DNA from: a virus
IMG/VR virus record: IMGVR_UViG_3300020478_000009
Span: 1-56,319 of that record
Length of the DNA stretch: 56,319 bases
Strand: one strand, 5' to 3'
The first letter of the stretch is position 1. Every line of letters begins with the position of its first letter. Below the pieces are notes generated by a model, which was not told where the DNA came from, ran no database searches, and saw nothing but the letters and a program-made list of their open reading frames with translations. The translations under genes were made by a program, and so were the position numbers. Of this stretch, positions 38,029 to 47,812 are shown in pieces.

Positions 38029-38183
38029 CGAGAGAGCTTGGCATGACTGTATCCGAACTCCTAGATCGCATGAGTAGTGCCGAGATGACAGAATGGGCGG
38101 CGTTGTTTAAAATCGAAGCCGAAGAAGCCGCTCACAATAATCGTGTATCCAGTTCTCGAACTAACATGAGATCGAGAAGGTGA
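37597..38183 (+). CDS. Tail assembly chaperone, frameshifted long form
   Basis: A -1 shift at or near ACC-CCG-AAA-G (37999-38008) moves into a frame reading F-Y-F-R-L-A-R-E-L-G-M-T-V-S-E-L-L-D-R-M-S-S-A-E-like sequence in short blocks, the gpT part of gpGT proteins, and ends at TGA 38181-38183. The gpT part lacks its own start near the join. Programmed frameshifting is standard for siphovirus tail chaperones; the exact slip site is inferred. Confidence 0.7.
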
Positions 38184-38186
38184 TAG

Positions 38187-41100
38187 ATGGCAACTAAAGT
38201 AGCTGAACTCGTAGCTTCCCTGCGTTTAGACGCTAAGGAATTTTCACAGGGTGTTAAAGAAGCTGAAAGCAAATTAACAGATTTCGGTAAGAAAGCGACT
38301 AAAACTGGTCGCAAGCTAACTATGGCAGTAACTCTGCCTATGGCTGGAGCCGCCGCTGGAGCGATTAAAGCCGCTTCAGATTTTGAAACTTCAATGACGA
38401 AGATTCAAAGCATGGTTGGTTTGTCTGCTGATACTGTTCAAGCTTTCGAGAAAGACGTTCTTCGTTTATCAGGAGAAACAGCACAAGCACCTAAAGAGTT
38501 AGCTGATGCGATGTTCTTTATCACTTCGGCTGGTTTACGAGGAGCTACAGCAGTTGAGGCGCTAGAAGCTTCCGCTAAAGCGGCGGCGGTAGGAATGGGT
38601 GACGCTCAGGTAGTCGCTGATGCGGTAACGAACGCTATCAACGGTTACGGTTCAGCTAACATTACTGCCGCTGAAGCCACTGATATTCTCGCTAAAACAG
38701 TTGAACAAGGTAAAGCATCGGCTGAAGATTTGGCTCCCCAGTTCGGTCGTCTTATTCCTATGGCGGCAGAGTTAGGAATAGAGTTTGGACAAGTTGGTGG
38801 CGGTTTAGCTTTCCTGACTAGAGCGTCAGGTAACGCTTCGCAATCAACCAGTTCTTTACGAGGTATTCTTCGTACTCTTATTAAGCCATCTCAGCAAGCC
38901 CGCGAGACTCTTTCAGATGTCGGTTTAAGTATCGAGGATCTTAGAGTAGCGGCGGGTGAAGACATGCTGGGCGCTCTTATGAAGATGCGCGCAACGTTGG
39001 AAGCTAACGGCGAAGAGATGTCTAAAGTGTTTGAAGATTCTGAAGCGTTAGCTGGTGCTTTACAGTTGACTGGAACTGCCGCAGGTGAAGCCGCTGGTGT
39101 TATGGATGAGATGACACGCGCTTCAGGGACTTTAAGTCGAGGCATGGCGGCGGTGCAGGAAACTTCCGGATTTAAGATGAAACAGGCAATGACTGATTTC
39201 AAAGTCGTAATGATTGAGCTTGGAGACAAGCTGATTCCAGTGGTTGTTCCATTGATTCAGAAGTTAGCGAACTTTGTTGGCGATCTCGCAGACAAGTTCG
39301 ACAATCTTTCACCAGTAATGAAGAAAGTTGTAGCTAGTTTTGCTGGGTTTGCGGTTGCCGCAGGACCGGCGCTTATGGCTATCGGGAGTATGTCTCGCGG
39401 TTTGGGCGCATTGTCAAAAATGGGACAAGGTGTAACAGGAGTTCTCACAGGTGGTGGTAAAGTTGGCGGTTCAGGACTGTTAAAGACTTTAGGTAAGTTA
39501 GGACCAGCGTTGAAAACTCCGCATGGAGCGGCAGTTGCTTTAGCGGCTGTTGGTGTTGGTACTGCTTTAACGCTATGGCGGAAGCGTGGTAAAGAAGCGC
39601 AAGAACGCATGGAAACTCTTCGTGCTGAACTCGTTGAAGCTGGCGATGAATCAGCTATGTTCGCAGGAAAAGTGGAAGGTCTTACTGAACGTTTAGAAGC
39701 TTTAGCGGAGACAACGAAGGAAGCAACTGAAGAAGGTTTTGACAAGTTTAACGGTTCACAGGCGTTGCTTGCGAATGTTATTGATCAGGATGTTCGACCA
39801 GCGTTTGCTAGGTACATAACTGATCTAGACCATCATCAAGAAGCGATAATGCAGGGTTCTGACAGATACGAAGAACTCCAAGATCAGCTTCGTGATTATG
39901 ACCACATGCTTGATAAGAACCTTGAGCTTTTGAGACAAAACTCTGATCTTTTCGGTGAGAACGCTGATTCGATTATTAAAGCAGTAGAAGCCGGTGATTT
40001 GGAAATAAGCACTCTTAAAAAGATGTTAGATGCGATAGACGAAACCGCTGACGCTCACGATGACATGATCAAAGAGAACGACAAGCTTGCTAAAAAGTGG
40101 TTAGAAAACGAAAAAAATATCATCAATTACGTTACTGCTTTGGATGAGGCAACTGTTCAAGAAATTGAAGCTTTAGAAAAGAAAGGGCAATACACAGAAG
40201 CCGTTAAATTAGCTATTGATGCTATTGCGGAAGCTGAACAAGCTCAGATTGACGAAGCTGAAGCGGCGGCAAAAGCGGCGATAGAAGCAGAACGTGTCGC
40301 AACCGAATTTCAGAATGCACGTTTTGGTGTAAGCGAATTTACTGGCGCTGTTGATGACAGCACAGACAGCCTTGTTGTCGGTGCTACTGCTTTGAAAGAT
40401 TACAGTAGTGAAGCTTCTACCCTGTCAGAGATATTAAGTGATCCTGCCGCTGGTTTAGATTCTGCTACGCGATCATTTATGGCGGCGGCTCAAGCGTCAG
40501 CGACATTAGGCGGAGGTGTGAAAAGCGGAATTTTTGCTCACACCGAAGATTTAATGGACATGACAATCAAAATCAACAAAGAAAACGCAGACAAACTTGA
40601 GGCTGAAGAACAGCTTAAAACTAATTTAGAGGAACAAAAAGTTCTTTTAGATGAGCAGAACCGGATACGCAGGGAAGCCAACAAAATGGTGAAAGCCATG
40701 CAGTCAGCACAGAATGATGTTAAGAGCGCCCTGAAAGCTCAGAAACAAGCCGAACAGGATATAGCTGATATTCAGGCAGAGATAGAAGATAACGCCGCTG
40801 AACAGCTTGTAAACCTCGCTGAGATAGAAACAATTAACGCTCGTATTCTTGAACTCCAAGAGCAAAGCAACAATGAGTCTTTCAAAAGCGCAGAGTTTGT
40901 TAGTGCTGTAACTCAGGAATGGGATAAACAGCGTCTTGCTGTAATGAATCTTGAAGAGAAGATAGCCAAGTTGCAGGCAGAAGCAACAGCGGAACCTCCT
41001 GACACAGCGGCGGCGAAAGAACTGGTAAGACAGAAGAAGAATCAAATCATGGTTTTGGATGATTTAGTTCACGAAGTCAATGATGCTGAACAGGCTCTTA

Positions 41101-42212
41101 TTGATTTAGATTTGATTACTGAAGATTATGCTAGAGGTTCTGATGTTGGTATTCGCGAAGCTCAACAGTTTGTGCGTCTTGAAAGACAGTTACGTGAAAC
41201 TCAGCAAGCTTACGAAGATGGTGAAGCAACTGTTCTTGATGTTTTGCAAGCCGAAGAAGCTTTAAATCAAGTTACAGACGATTTAGGGCAAAGCTTTGAT
41301 GATTTAAGAAAAGCTGAAAACGAGTTAGCTGACGCTCAAGAAGCGTTATCGAAACTTGAAGAAGAAGGTCGCAAGATACAAGAAGCTAAAGAAAAGACTG
41401 CCCTTGAATTAAAGATAGCTACTGAAGATTTGCGTTTAGCTACAAAGATTCAAAGCGAAGAAGAGTTGATGGCTATTAAGGTTGGTGAAGAGAAAGCCAA
41501 GCTTGATGAGCAAATCGCAGGGCTTGTAGAAGATAAAACAGCGATTGAAGAAAAGAACGCTGATCTAGCGGCGAGAAGAATCATTTTGGATTCTGCTTTG
41601 GTTGGCGCTACGCAAGCTAAAAAAGCGGCTGACGAGGAACTTTATTATGCTCAACAGCGACTTGCTGAAGTAATGGCGGAAGTTAATCGTTTAGCTGAAG
41701 AGGAAGAAGGAATCTTTACAAAGATTAAAGATTTGATTCACGCTGTAACCGGCGAGTTCCGAGAACTTAAAGATTTACTTAAAGACGGCTTTACTTCTCC
41801 AAGCGGAGGAGGTGCGAGCATTTCTATGGGCGCAAGCGGCGATCCTACGGTAACAGTTCCATCAGGACCTACTACTCCTACCGCTCCTTCTGACGCTGAT
41901 CTTTTAGCTGAGGCTGTAGCGGCTGGCGGAGGCGATTGGCTTACACATCTAAGCACTCTTTCTCCGGCAGAAATGGCAGAAATGACAGACGCTTATCATG
42001 CCATAGCCGCAATACAAGGCGGAGGTGGCAGAAGCTTTGGCGGAACCGCTCAGGGAAGTGCTGGTAATGTCAATTTAACAATAAATGTTGAAGGTTCAGT
42101 TATTACCGAAGATGATCTTTTAAATAACATAAATCTTGGACTTCAACATAAGATTGTGTCCTCCGGTGATCAGTTCACTAATATAGGCGCAACTGTGGAT
42201 TATTCGAGTTAG
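38187..42212 (+). CDS. Tape measure protein
   Basis: A 1341-residue protein that sets tail length; at about 0.15 nm per residue this predicts a tail near 200 nm. N-terminal F-S-Q-G-V-K-E-A-E-S-K-L and T-L-P-M-A-G-A-A-A-G-A-I-K-A-A-S-D-F are the TP901/PhageMin_Tail signature. Hydrophobic helices near 385-410 and 450-466, then long Glu/Ala-rich coiled coils (about 820-1230) and a Gly-rich end. Directly after the chaperone, as usual. Confidence 0.93.
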   Translation: MATKVAELVASLRLDAKEFSQGVKEAESKLTDFGKKATKTGRKLTMAVTLPMAGAAAGAIKAASDFETSMTKIQSMVGLSADTVQAFEKDVLRLSGETAQAPKELADAMFFITSAGLRGATAVEALEASAKAAAVGMGDAQVVADAVTNAINGYGSANITAAEATDILAKTVEQGKASAEDLAPQFGRLIPMAAELGIEFGQVGGGLAFLTRASGNASQSTSSLRGILRTLIKPSQQARETLSDVGLSIEDLRVAAGEDMLGALMKMRATLEANGEEMSKVFEDSEALAGALQLTGTAAGEAAGVMDEMTRASGTLSRGMAAVQETSGFKMKQAMTDFKVVMIELGDKLIPVVVPLIQKLANFVGDLADKFDNLSPVMKKVVASFAGFAVAAGPALMAIGSMSRGLGALSKMGQGVTGVLTGGGKVGGSGLLKTLGKLGPALKTPHGAAVALAAVGVGTALTLWRKRGKEAQERMETLRAELVEAGDESAMFAGKVEGLTERLEALAETTKEATEEGFDKFNGSQALLANVIDQDVRPAFARYITDLDHHQEAIMQGSDRYEELQDQLRDYDHMLDKNLELLRQNSDLFGENADSIIKAVEAGDLEISTLKKMLDAIDETADAHDDMIKENDKLAKKWLENEKNIINYVTALDEATVQEIEALEKKGQYTEAVKLAIDAIAEAEQAQIDEAEAAAKAAIEAERVATEFQNARFGVSEFTGAVDDSTDSLVVGATALKDYSSEASTLSEILSDPAAGLDSATRSFMAAAQASATLGGGVKSGIFAHTEDLMDMTIKINKENADKLEAEEQLKTNLEEQKVLLDEQNRIRREANKMVKAMQSAQNDVKSALKAQKQAEQDIADIQAEIEDNAAEQLVNLAEIETINARILELQEQSNNESFKSAEFVSAVTQEWDKQRLAVMNLEEKIAKLQAEATAEPPDTAAAKELVRQKKNQIMVLDDLVHEVNDAEQALIDLDLITEDYARGSDVGIREAQQFVRLERQLRETQQAYEDGEATVLDVLQAEEALNQVTDDLGQSFDDLRKAENELADAQEALSKLEEEGRKIQEAKEKTALELKIATEDLRLATKIQSEEELMAIKVGEEKAKLDEQIAGLVEDKTAIEEKNADLAARRIILDSALVGATQAKKAADEELYYAQQRLAEVMAEVNRLAEEEEGIFTKIKDLIHAVTGEFRELKDLLKDGFTSPSGGGASISMGASGDPTVTVPSGPTTPTAPSDADLLAEAVAAGGGDWLTHLSTLSPAEMAEMTDAYHAIAAIQGGGGRSFGGTAQGSAGNVNLTINVEGSVITEDDLLNNINLGLQHKIVSSGDQFTNIGATVDYSS

Positions 42213-42214
42213 AT

Positions 42215-43456
42215 ATGCCTGCCGCCGCGACTCTTAAAGTAACCGTTCGTTTTCAGACAAGCCCTTCTTTCGGTCCTAATCTTGTTTTAGGTGATTCAGC
42301 TTCACCCTTGGGAACAGGTGTTCTTTCTGATGCCGCTTCAACTCCTGTAGATATCACAAGTGTTGTTAACTCGGTTGCTATCAGGCGTGGGCGTAACCGT
42401 ATTCTAGATCGTTTCGATGCAGGCGCTTGTACTGTCACATTGACAGACACAACTGGTTTGTTTGATCCTGATAATGGAACTTACGCTAATGAAATTCTAC
42501 CAATGCGACAGTTGCAAATATCAGCTACTTATGGTGGCACTACATACACTCTTTATTCAGGTTTTATAGATGAGTGGGATTACACGTATCACCCCGGTGA
42601 GACAGCCGCGTTTATGACTATTAAAGCTGTTGACTCTTTTCGTTTGTTGAACCTGTCAACAGTGTCAACTGTTTCAGGTGCTACCGCAGGACAAACAACT
42701 TCAACTAGGTTAGGCAAAATTCTTGACATGATCACTTGGCCTGTTTCTTTGAGAGATTTTTCAACTGGAGCAGGACAAACAACGTGTCAAGCAGATTCAG
42801 GAACGACAAGAGATGTTCTTTCCGCTTGTCAAGCAGTTAATCAAACCGAGTTAGGGGCTTTCTTTTGTGAGACTAACGGTGTATTAAAATTCTATGATCG
42901 CGCTGGAATTATTGCTAAACACGCTGAAACTCCAACAGTATTCGATGACACTGGAGCAAACATCCAGTATCAGTCAGTTGATTTTGATATTGATGACACG
43001 ATCCTTGCTAATAATGTAACTGTTACACGTTCAGGTGGAACGGCTCAAAACGTTACTGATTCAACTTCTATAAGTGACTATTTTCAAAGGAACTACACTC
43101 GCACAGGTTTGTTGATGGACACGGATGCCGATGCTTTAAACCAAGCAACAACTATTCTCGCTAATCGTAAAGATCCGGAGCTAAGAATCGGAAGCATAAG
43201 CCTTGACGCTTACGGTGATGTTTCTAACAGAGTTACAGCGGCTTTAAATACGAAGATCATGGATCCCATTAAAGTTACTAGAACCCAACCGGGCGGTGGA
43301 ACGGTTTCTCGTACTCTTTCCGTACAGGGAATCGAACACACGATAAGACCTGATAGTTGGGTAACGACTTTTCAAACAGCAGAGAAGATATTGGATGGCT
43401 TCGTACTAGATAGCACCACAAGTGGTATCTTAGGTACGAACGCCTTGAGCTATTAA
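42215..43456 (+). CDS. Minor tail / distal tail-like protein
   Basis: A 413-residue beta-rich protein after the tape measure. V-A-I-R-R-G-R-N-R-I-L-D-R-F-D-A-G-A-C-T-V-T-L-T-D-T-T-like blocks and W-D-Y-T-Y-H match actinophage minor tail proteins of the tail tip. It probably joins tube and fibres. The role is by order and pattern. Confidence 0.72.
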   Translation: MPAAATLKVTVRFQTSPSFGPNLVLGDSASPLGTGVLSDAASTPVDITSVVNSVAIRRGRNRILDRFDAGACTVTLTDTTGLFDPDNGTYANEILPMRQLQISATYGGTTYTLYSGFIDEWDYTYHPGETAAFMTIKAVDSFRLLNLSTVSTVSGATAGQTTSTRLGKILDMITWPVSLRDFSTGAGQTTCQADSGTTRDVLSACQAVNQTELGAFFCETNGVLKFYDRAGIIAKHAETPTVFDDTGANIQYQSVDFDIDDTILANNVTVTRSGGTAQNVTDSTSISDYFQRNYTRTGLLMDTDADALNQATTILANRKDPELRIGSISLDAYGDVSNRVTAALNTKIMDPIKVTRTQPGGGTVSRTLSVQGIEHTIRPDSWVTTFQTAEKILDGFVLDSTTSGILGTNALSY

Positions 43457-43467
43457 GGAGCAAAACA

Positions 43468-44298
43468 ATGGCGGCACCAGCCGGATATAAAACATTTAAC
43501 ACAGGAGATGTATTAACCGCTTCTGACTTGATGAATTACTGCATGGATCAAGTTATAGGCGTTTACACTTCAACTACTAACAGGGATGCAGAACTTACTT
43601 CTCCAGCAGAGGGTATGTTTGCTTTCACAACTGACAGCGACACTCTCTACTATTATGACGGTTCAAGCTGGACAGCTACATCACTTGCGGCTGATATAAC
43701 TGACGTAAATGCAGGAACAGCGCTTTCGGGAGGTGGCAGTTCAGGTTCGGTTACGTTAAATGTTGATGTTAATGGCGCCGGTTCGGTGACAGGCACGACA
43801 TCTGATTACGTTTTAATTGAGGATGTCACAGACAATTCAACCAAGAAATGTTTGATTTCTGATTTCGTAGCCACAGGCGATATTACAGGGGTAACGGCAG
43901 GAACGGCTCTGTCAGGTGGTGGAACAAGCGGATCGGTTACTTTAGATGTTGATGTTAACGCCGCAGGTTCGGTTACCGCAGTCGCCACAGATTACGTGTT
44001 AATAGAAGATGCTACCGATAACTCAACTAAGAAGGCTTTAATATCTGACATCACAGCATTAGCAGGCGACATAACTGGTGTGACTGCTGGTACAGCAATG
44101 TCAGGTGGAGGAACTTCGGGGGCAGTAACGGTAAATGTTGATGTCAATGCGGCTTCAACTGCAACCGCTGAGACTACGGATTACATGCTCATTGAAGATG
44201 TTACAGATAACACAACTAAGAAAGCCCTGATTTCTGATGTCGTTACAAGCGGTGTCAGCACAGGTAAAGCTATTGCCATGTCAATGGTATTTGGATAG
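43468..44298 (+). CDS. Tail fibre-like protein with three 60-residue repeats
   Basis: A 276-residue protein. After an 80-residue start come three tandem repeats of about 60 residues beginning (D-I-T-G-V-T/N-A-G-T-A-L-S-G-G-G) and ending (Y-V-L-I-E-D-V-T-D-N-S-T-K-K-x-L-I-S-D), at about 72, 136 and 198. This pattern is typical of trimeric beta-structured phage fibre shafts. The ATG follows AAGGAG. Confidence 0.75.
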   Translation: MAAPAGYKTFNTGDVLTASDLMNYCMDQVIGVYTSTTNRDAELTSPAEGMFAFTTDSDTLYYYDGSSWTATSLAADITDVNAGTALSGGGSSGSVTLNVDVNGAGSVTGTTSDYVLIEDVTDNSTKKCLISDFVATGDITGVTAGTALSGGGTSGSVTLDVDVNAAGSVTAVATDYVLIEDATDNSTKKALISDITALAGDITGVTAGTAMSGGGTSGAVTVNVDVNAASTATAETTDYMLIEDVTDNTTKKALISDVVTSGVSTGKAIAMSMVFG

Positions 44299-44307
44299 GA
44301 GGAAAAT

Positions 44308-44682
44308 ATGGCGGCACCAAACATAGTCAACGTAGCAACCATAAATGGCAAAACAGCTTTAACTGCTTTGTCATCTGCTACTGCGGCAAGTGTTCTTGCG
44401 AATGCGGCTTCATCAAACAAGGTTCTGAAATTAGCAGGCGTTCTCGCTACTAACACTTCAGGTTCTTCAGCGGTGACAGCTTCGTTTGACCTTTATATAA
44501 CTAGATCAAGTGTGGATTATTACTTAGCTAAAGAAGTACCGATCCCTGCTCTTTCTGTTTATGAGGCTTTTCTGAAAGACGGCACACCAGTCTATTTGGA
44601 AGAAGGAGACACTCTTTACGCTAAATCGGATAACGCTTCCGGTTACATTCACGTAATGGTCGCTTACGAAGATATCTCGTAA
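44308..44682 (+). CDS. Small virion-surface protein, marine-phage type
   Basis: A 124-residue beta-rich protein starting M-A-A-P-N-I-V-N-V-A-T-I-N-G-K-T. This type of start and the strand pattern match small structural proteins I associate with marine phage tail regions. Ribosome-binding site AGGAGGAAA. Precise role unknown. Confidence 0.6.
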   Translation: MAAPNIVNVATINGKTALTALSSATAASVLANAASSNKVLKLAGVLATNTSGSSAVTASFDLYITRSSVDYYLAKEVPIPALSVYEAFLKDGTPVYLEEGDTLYAKSDNASGYIHVMVAYEDIS

Positions 44683-44684
44683 CA

Positions 44685-45380
44685 ATGCCGGATGTTCCAC
44701 CAAGTAAGTATCCTGTAGCTATACAAGGCGGTTCGATTTCACCTAGTGACAACTGGGTGAATCAAATGAGCGATACCGATTACATTGACGAAGCTGTTGT
44801 TCTGTTAGACACCGCTACTGTTACTGGTAGTTCCACTTCAGATATTACATTTACTTCAAACCTCTATGGTCAGAACGATTGGCGCAGATATGAACAACTC
44901 AGATGGGTTTGGTACGCCGATATAGATAACAGTTACGGAACTGGTATTGATTACACTTATATTGCCGCTCAGTTGGGTCCATATCCGACTTCTACTCCGT
45001 ATTCAGCGAACTATGGAACAATGATGTATGGTCGAAATCCAAATACTGGAGGTGAAGTTTGGAACGCCGCTTTAGCAGGTCCCGCTATTTATTGCGGCAT
45101 TTTAAGCCGAGACACTTCTTATCGAGGGAACTGTGTGATCATGGATTTCTATACAGGTCATGGGATGAATAAGCAAGGTTCTTTAGCGAGTCTTGCAGGC
45201 GGTAAAGAAGCTGGAGGTGTTGCAACAGGTAGTGTTGCTATTACTACTCCTGAACCTATTATGATAGCGAGGTTCATCTGTTATGTTCAGACTGGTACAT
45301 TAACTACTTTTGCGGTAGGAACTACAGTAAGTATGTATGGTTTCTTCGGGAATGATGGTGGAACAGGAGATTGGGAATAA
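44685..45380 (+). CDS. Tail-surface protein, paralogue 1 of 6
   Basis: A 231-residue beta-sandwich-like protein with no charged helices. Near the end it has the family signature (hydrophobic-T-x-x-M-Y-G-F) found in the next five genes. Aromatic-rich, like receptor-binding or fibre-tip proteins. Function inferred from position. Confidence 0.6.
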   Translation: MPDVPPSKYPVAIQGGSISPSDNWVNQMSDTDYIDEAVVLLDTATVTGSSTSDITFTSNLYGQNDWRRYEQLRWVWYADIDNSYGTGIDYTYIAAQLGPYPTSTPYSANYGTMMYGRNPNTGGEVWNAALAGPAIYCGILSRDTSYRGNCVIMDFYTGHGMNKQGSLASLAGGKEAGGVATGSVAITTPEPIMIARFICYVQTGTLTTFAVGTTVSMYGFFGNDGGTGDWE

Positions 45381-45955
45381 TGGGTGCGGCGGCTTATACA
45401 CATTTAATAACAAAAACTGCCAGCACTTACGTTGGCAATTTCTATTTTGAAAACATACCGCAAACATACCGCACGATAATGGGTATTGTGACTGGTCAAT
45501 GCACTACTTCTTCAAGTGGTGGAGAGAACAATATGGATATATGTATCAATCCGGCTGGTGGTAACACTTCAGGTTATACGTCTCCTGATTTTGGTTGGAA
45601 TAAAGGTTTTCAAGTTGCAGGAACAAGTGGACAAACTGTATACAACGGCTACAATTCTTCAAGCTCTTTTGTAGGTTTGTTTTACAATTCTTTTTGGTTC
45701 ACACATTGTGACGATGTGCAAAATACTTGTATATTCCATTTACACGATTACGCTAACGCTAACACGATAACAACAATTTCGTGGCAGGCAGGCTCAAATT
45801 ATAGAGGCACTTCTGATAGTGCTTCTGCAATGCCGGGGTTTGCTTTGAGTTGTGGTGGCACAAACCAAGTAGGTGCGACAACAAGCTTAACTGTAGGACC
45901 AAGCGGTAGTTTTCAATCAGGGGCTAGAATCTCTCTTTACGGAATGGCATCCTAA
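45371..45955 (+). CDS. Tail-surface protein, paralogue 2 of 6
   Basis: A 194-residue protein: L-I-T-K-T-A-S-T-Y, F-E-N-I-P-Q-T-Y-R-T-I-M, I-S-W-Q-A-G-S-N-Y and the end R-I-S-L-Y-G-M. These blocks are shared in order with the neighbours. It overlaps paralogue 1 by 10 bases. Confidence 0.6.
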   Translation: MGIMGAAAYTHLITKTASTYVGNFYFENIPQTYRTIMGIVTGQCTTSSSGGENNMDICINPAGGNTSGYTSPDFGWNKGFQVAGTSGQTVYNGYNSSSSFVGLFYNSFWFTHCDDVQNTCIFHLHDYANANTITTISWQAGSNYRGTSDSASAMPGFALSCGGTNQVGATTSLTVGPSGSFQSGARISLYGMAS

Positions 45956-46500
45956 TGGCGAGTGTAGAAGTTATAGACTCCGCAAGTGGTACAGGAGCGG
46001 CTGTATCTATGTCACTTACTGGAATTTCAGGCGACTATAAACACATTCAAGCGTGTATGTTTCTTAGAACAAGTAACGCTTCCGAAACCGACACTTTTTG
46101 GATGACGGTAAACAGTTCGACTGCGAGTCAGTATTATATAGCTGGTATAAATTCAGGATTTAATTCCACAGGACCTCCTTGGCCATTTGCAGAAACATCC
46201 GCAGGAACTACGATGTATGCGGCATTAGGACCTATGGTTTCGGGTAATGGTGCGACTGCTGGCGCTCATACACCTATTGAAATGTGGTTTGTTAACTATG
46301 CGGATAGCACTACGAAAAACTGTGGGATCATAACTTGGAGAGCTGGAGATAATACAAACAATTCAACTAATTCAAAAAATCCTGTTGGTGTCGCTGGCTG
46401 GTATTCAGACGTAGCAGAAGCTGTAACAAGTATTCAGATAGGTTGCGGTAATAATATAGATACCGATTCGTGGATCACACTTTACGGTTGGAGAGGTTAA
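45955..46500 (+). CDS. Tail-surface protein, paralogue 3 of 6
   Basis: A 181-residue protein: V-E-V-I-D-S-A-S-G-T-G-A-A-V-S-M-S-L-T-G-I-S-G-D-like start in short blocks, I-T-W-R-A-G-D-N and the end W-I-T-L-Y-G-W. Overlaps paralogue 2 by one base (TAATG). Confidence 0.6.
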   Translation: MASVEVIDSASGTGAAVSMSLTGISGDYKHIQACMFLRTSNASETDTFWMTVNSSTASQYYIAGINSGFNSTGPPWPFAETSAGTTMYAALGPMVSGNGATAGAHTPIEMWFVNYADSTTKNCGIITWRAGDNTNNSTNSKNPVGVAGWYSDVAEAVTSIQIGCGNNIDTDSWITLYGWRG

Positions 46501-46502
46501 AC

Positions 46503-47243
46503 ATGGGAGACGGATCAGCTTACAATTTTTACAGCAGTATAAATGGCACATGGGATGGCAGATACAATCCTTCTGAAATTCGTGACAGGACAGCTAATCA
46601 TCGTGCCGCTGGTTACGGAATGGTGCTTATAGATTCTGCTACTGTGTCAGGTTCAACCACTCACGCTGTGGAGTTTACGAGCATAACAGGTGATCCGATT
46701 AAAGATTTCAGAAGATACGGATTGCTGTGGGTTGTTGGTCACGTTCAAAACGATGATCCCACTTATGGACAAATGTATTATCATTACGCATGGGATAAAT
46801 ACAACAAAAACTATTATTACCACTCAATGTATTCGACAGTTACTAATGTTTCTACTGCTTGGGCTGGGCGTAATGGAACTTCGCCATATAACTATGGACG
46901 ATATGTTGATTGGTCTTACGGTGGGTTTTGGGCAGGTATGGTCGGTTCAAGCGATCAAACAGGTTCGGGTGCAGGTTCGACATCTGATAATTGGGGGATG
47001 ACTCAAGCATGGTTCTCAGGTTCTTCTAATAACAGAATTGGCGGTCAGGTGATGATGAGTCAATGCACTCAACTAAGTGATAATAGCACAAGCGGTTATT
47101 TAGTTAATTTTGTTGCAGGTCAAGTTTACGGTGACAAGATAGATTGTATTGTTGCTTTAGCGGAACAAATGACTGGAAGTCATGCATGGACAGCAGGTTC
47201 AACTTTTGAACTGTACGGCTATCCAAGAAACACGGTGTCATAA
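46503..47243 (+). CDS. Tail-surface protein, paralogue 4 of 6
   Basis: A 246-residue member with an N-terminal extension (Y-N-F-Y-S-S-I-N-G-T-W-D-G-R-Y-N), then V-L-I-D-S-A-T-V-S-G-S, and the end T-F-E-L-Y-G-Y. Very rich in Tyr, Ser, Gly and Trp. The ATG at 46503 follows TGGAGAGG; upstream in-frame extension would lie in paralogue 3. Confidence 0.6.
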   Translation: MGDGSAYNFYSSINGTWDGRYNPSEIRDRTANHRAAGYGMVLIDSATVSGSTTHAVEFTSITGDPIKDFRRYGLLWVVGHVQNDDPTYGQMYYHYAWDKYNKNYYYHSMYSTVTNVSTAWAGRNGTSPYNYGRYVDWSYGGFWAGMVGSSDQTGSGAGSTSDNWGMTQAWFSGSSNNRIGGQVMMSQCTQLSDNSTSGYLVNFVAGQVYGDKIDCIVALAEQMTGSHAWTAGSTFELYGYPRNTVS

Positions 47244-47812
47244 TGGCTACTGGGTATAAGAACTCGATGACATATTTAGGCACAACAACTGTTTATTATT
47301 GGGCGAGTACGGAATTTGATACAACGATTGCCAATTTGCTTCATGGTCAAAGTTGGGATCATCTACGAATGTTTATGGTAACTACTAACGCTCAGTCAAC
47401 TAATCAAATGGGATCTAATTTTGCAATAGAAATAAATGGTGATACGACAGCTAGTAATTATTTCAAAACTTTCTATTACACACAAGATGGGGGTTCAACT
47501 TTAACACATTCCACAGGACAGGATAACAACTGGTGGTTTAATGGACCTAGATATAATCTCACTTCAGGTACTTATCAGTCTTGGGGAGGTGATACGTTAG
47601 TAATAGGAGATTTCTATAACGTTAATTCATCAAGTTTGAAAACTGAATATAAAAGTAGGCAAATTCAAGCTGACAGAACGGCTAACTACTATTCAGGATT
47701 TACTCTAGGTATATGGGACAACACAGCGGCGGTAACAAGTATTAAGATTAAGACAACCGGCTATTTTATGACAGGTAGTTCGCTTACTTGGTATGGGTAT
47801 AATTCAGAATGA
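47243..47812 (+). CDS. Tail-surface protein, paralogue 5 of 6
   Basis: A 189-residue member: T-Y-L-G-T-T-T-V-Y-Y-W, L-R-M-F-M-V-T-T-N-A and the end S-L-T-W-Y-G-Y. TAATG overlap with paralogue 4. Confidence 0.6.
   Translation: MATGYKNSMTYLGTTTVYYWASTEFDTTIANLLHGQSWDHLRMFMVTTNAQSTNQMGSNFAIEINGDTTASNYFKTFYYTQDGGSTLTHSTGQDNNWWFNGPRYNLTSGTYQSWGGDTLVIGDFYNVNSSSLKTEYKSRQIQADRTANYYSGFTLGIWDNTAAVTSIKIKTTGYFMTGSSLTWYGYNSE

Noticed and set aside
38891-39745. Reverse-strand open frames inside the tape measure gene
   Set aside because: They mirror the Ala/Glu-rich forward coding sequence and have no start signals.
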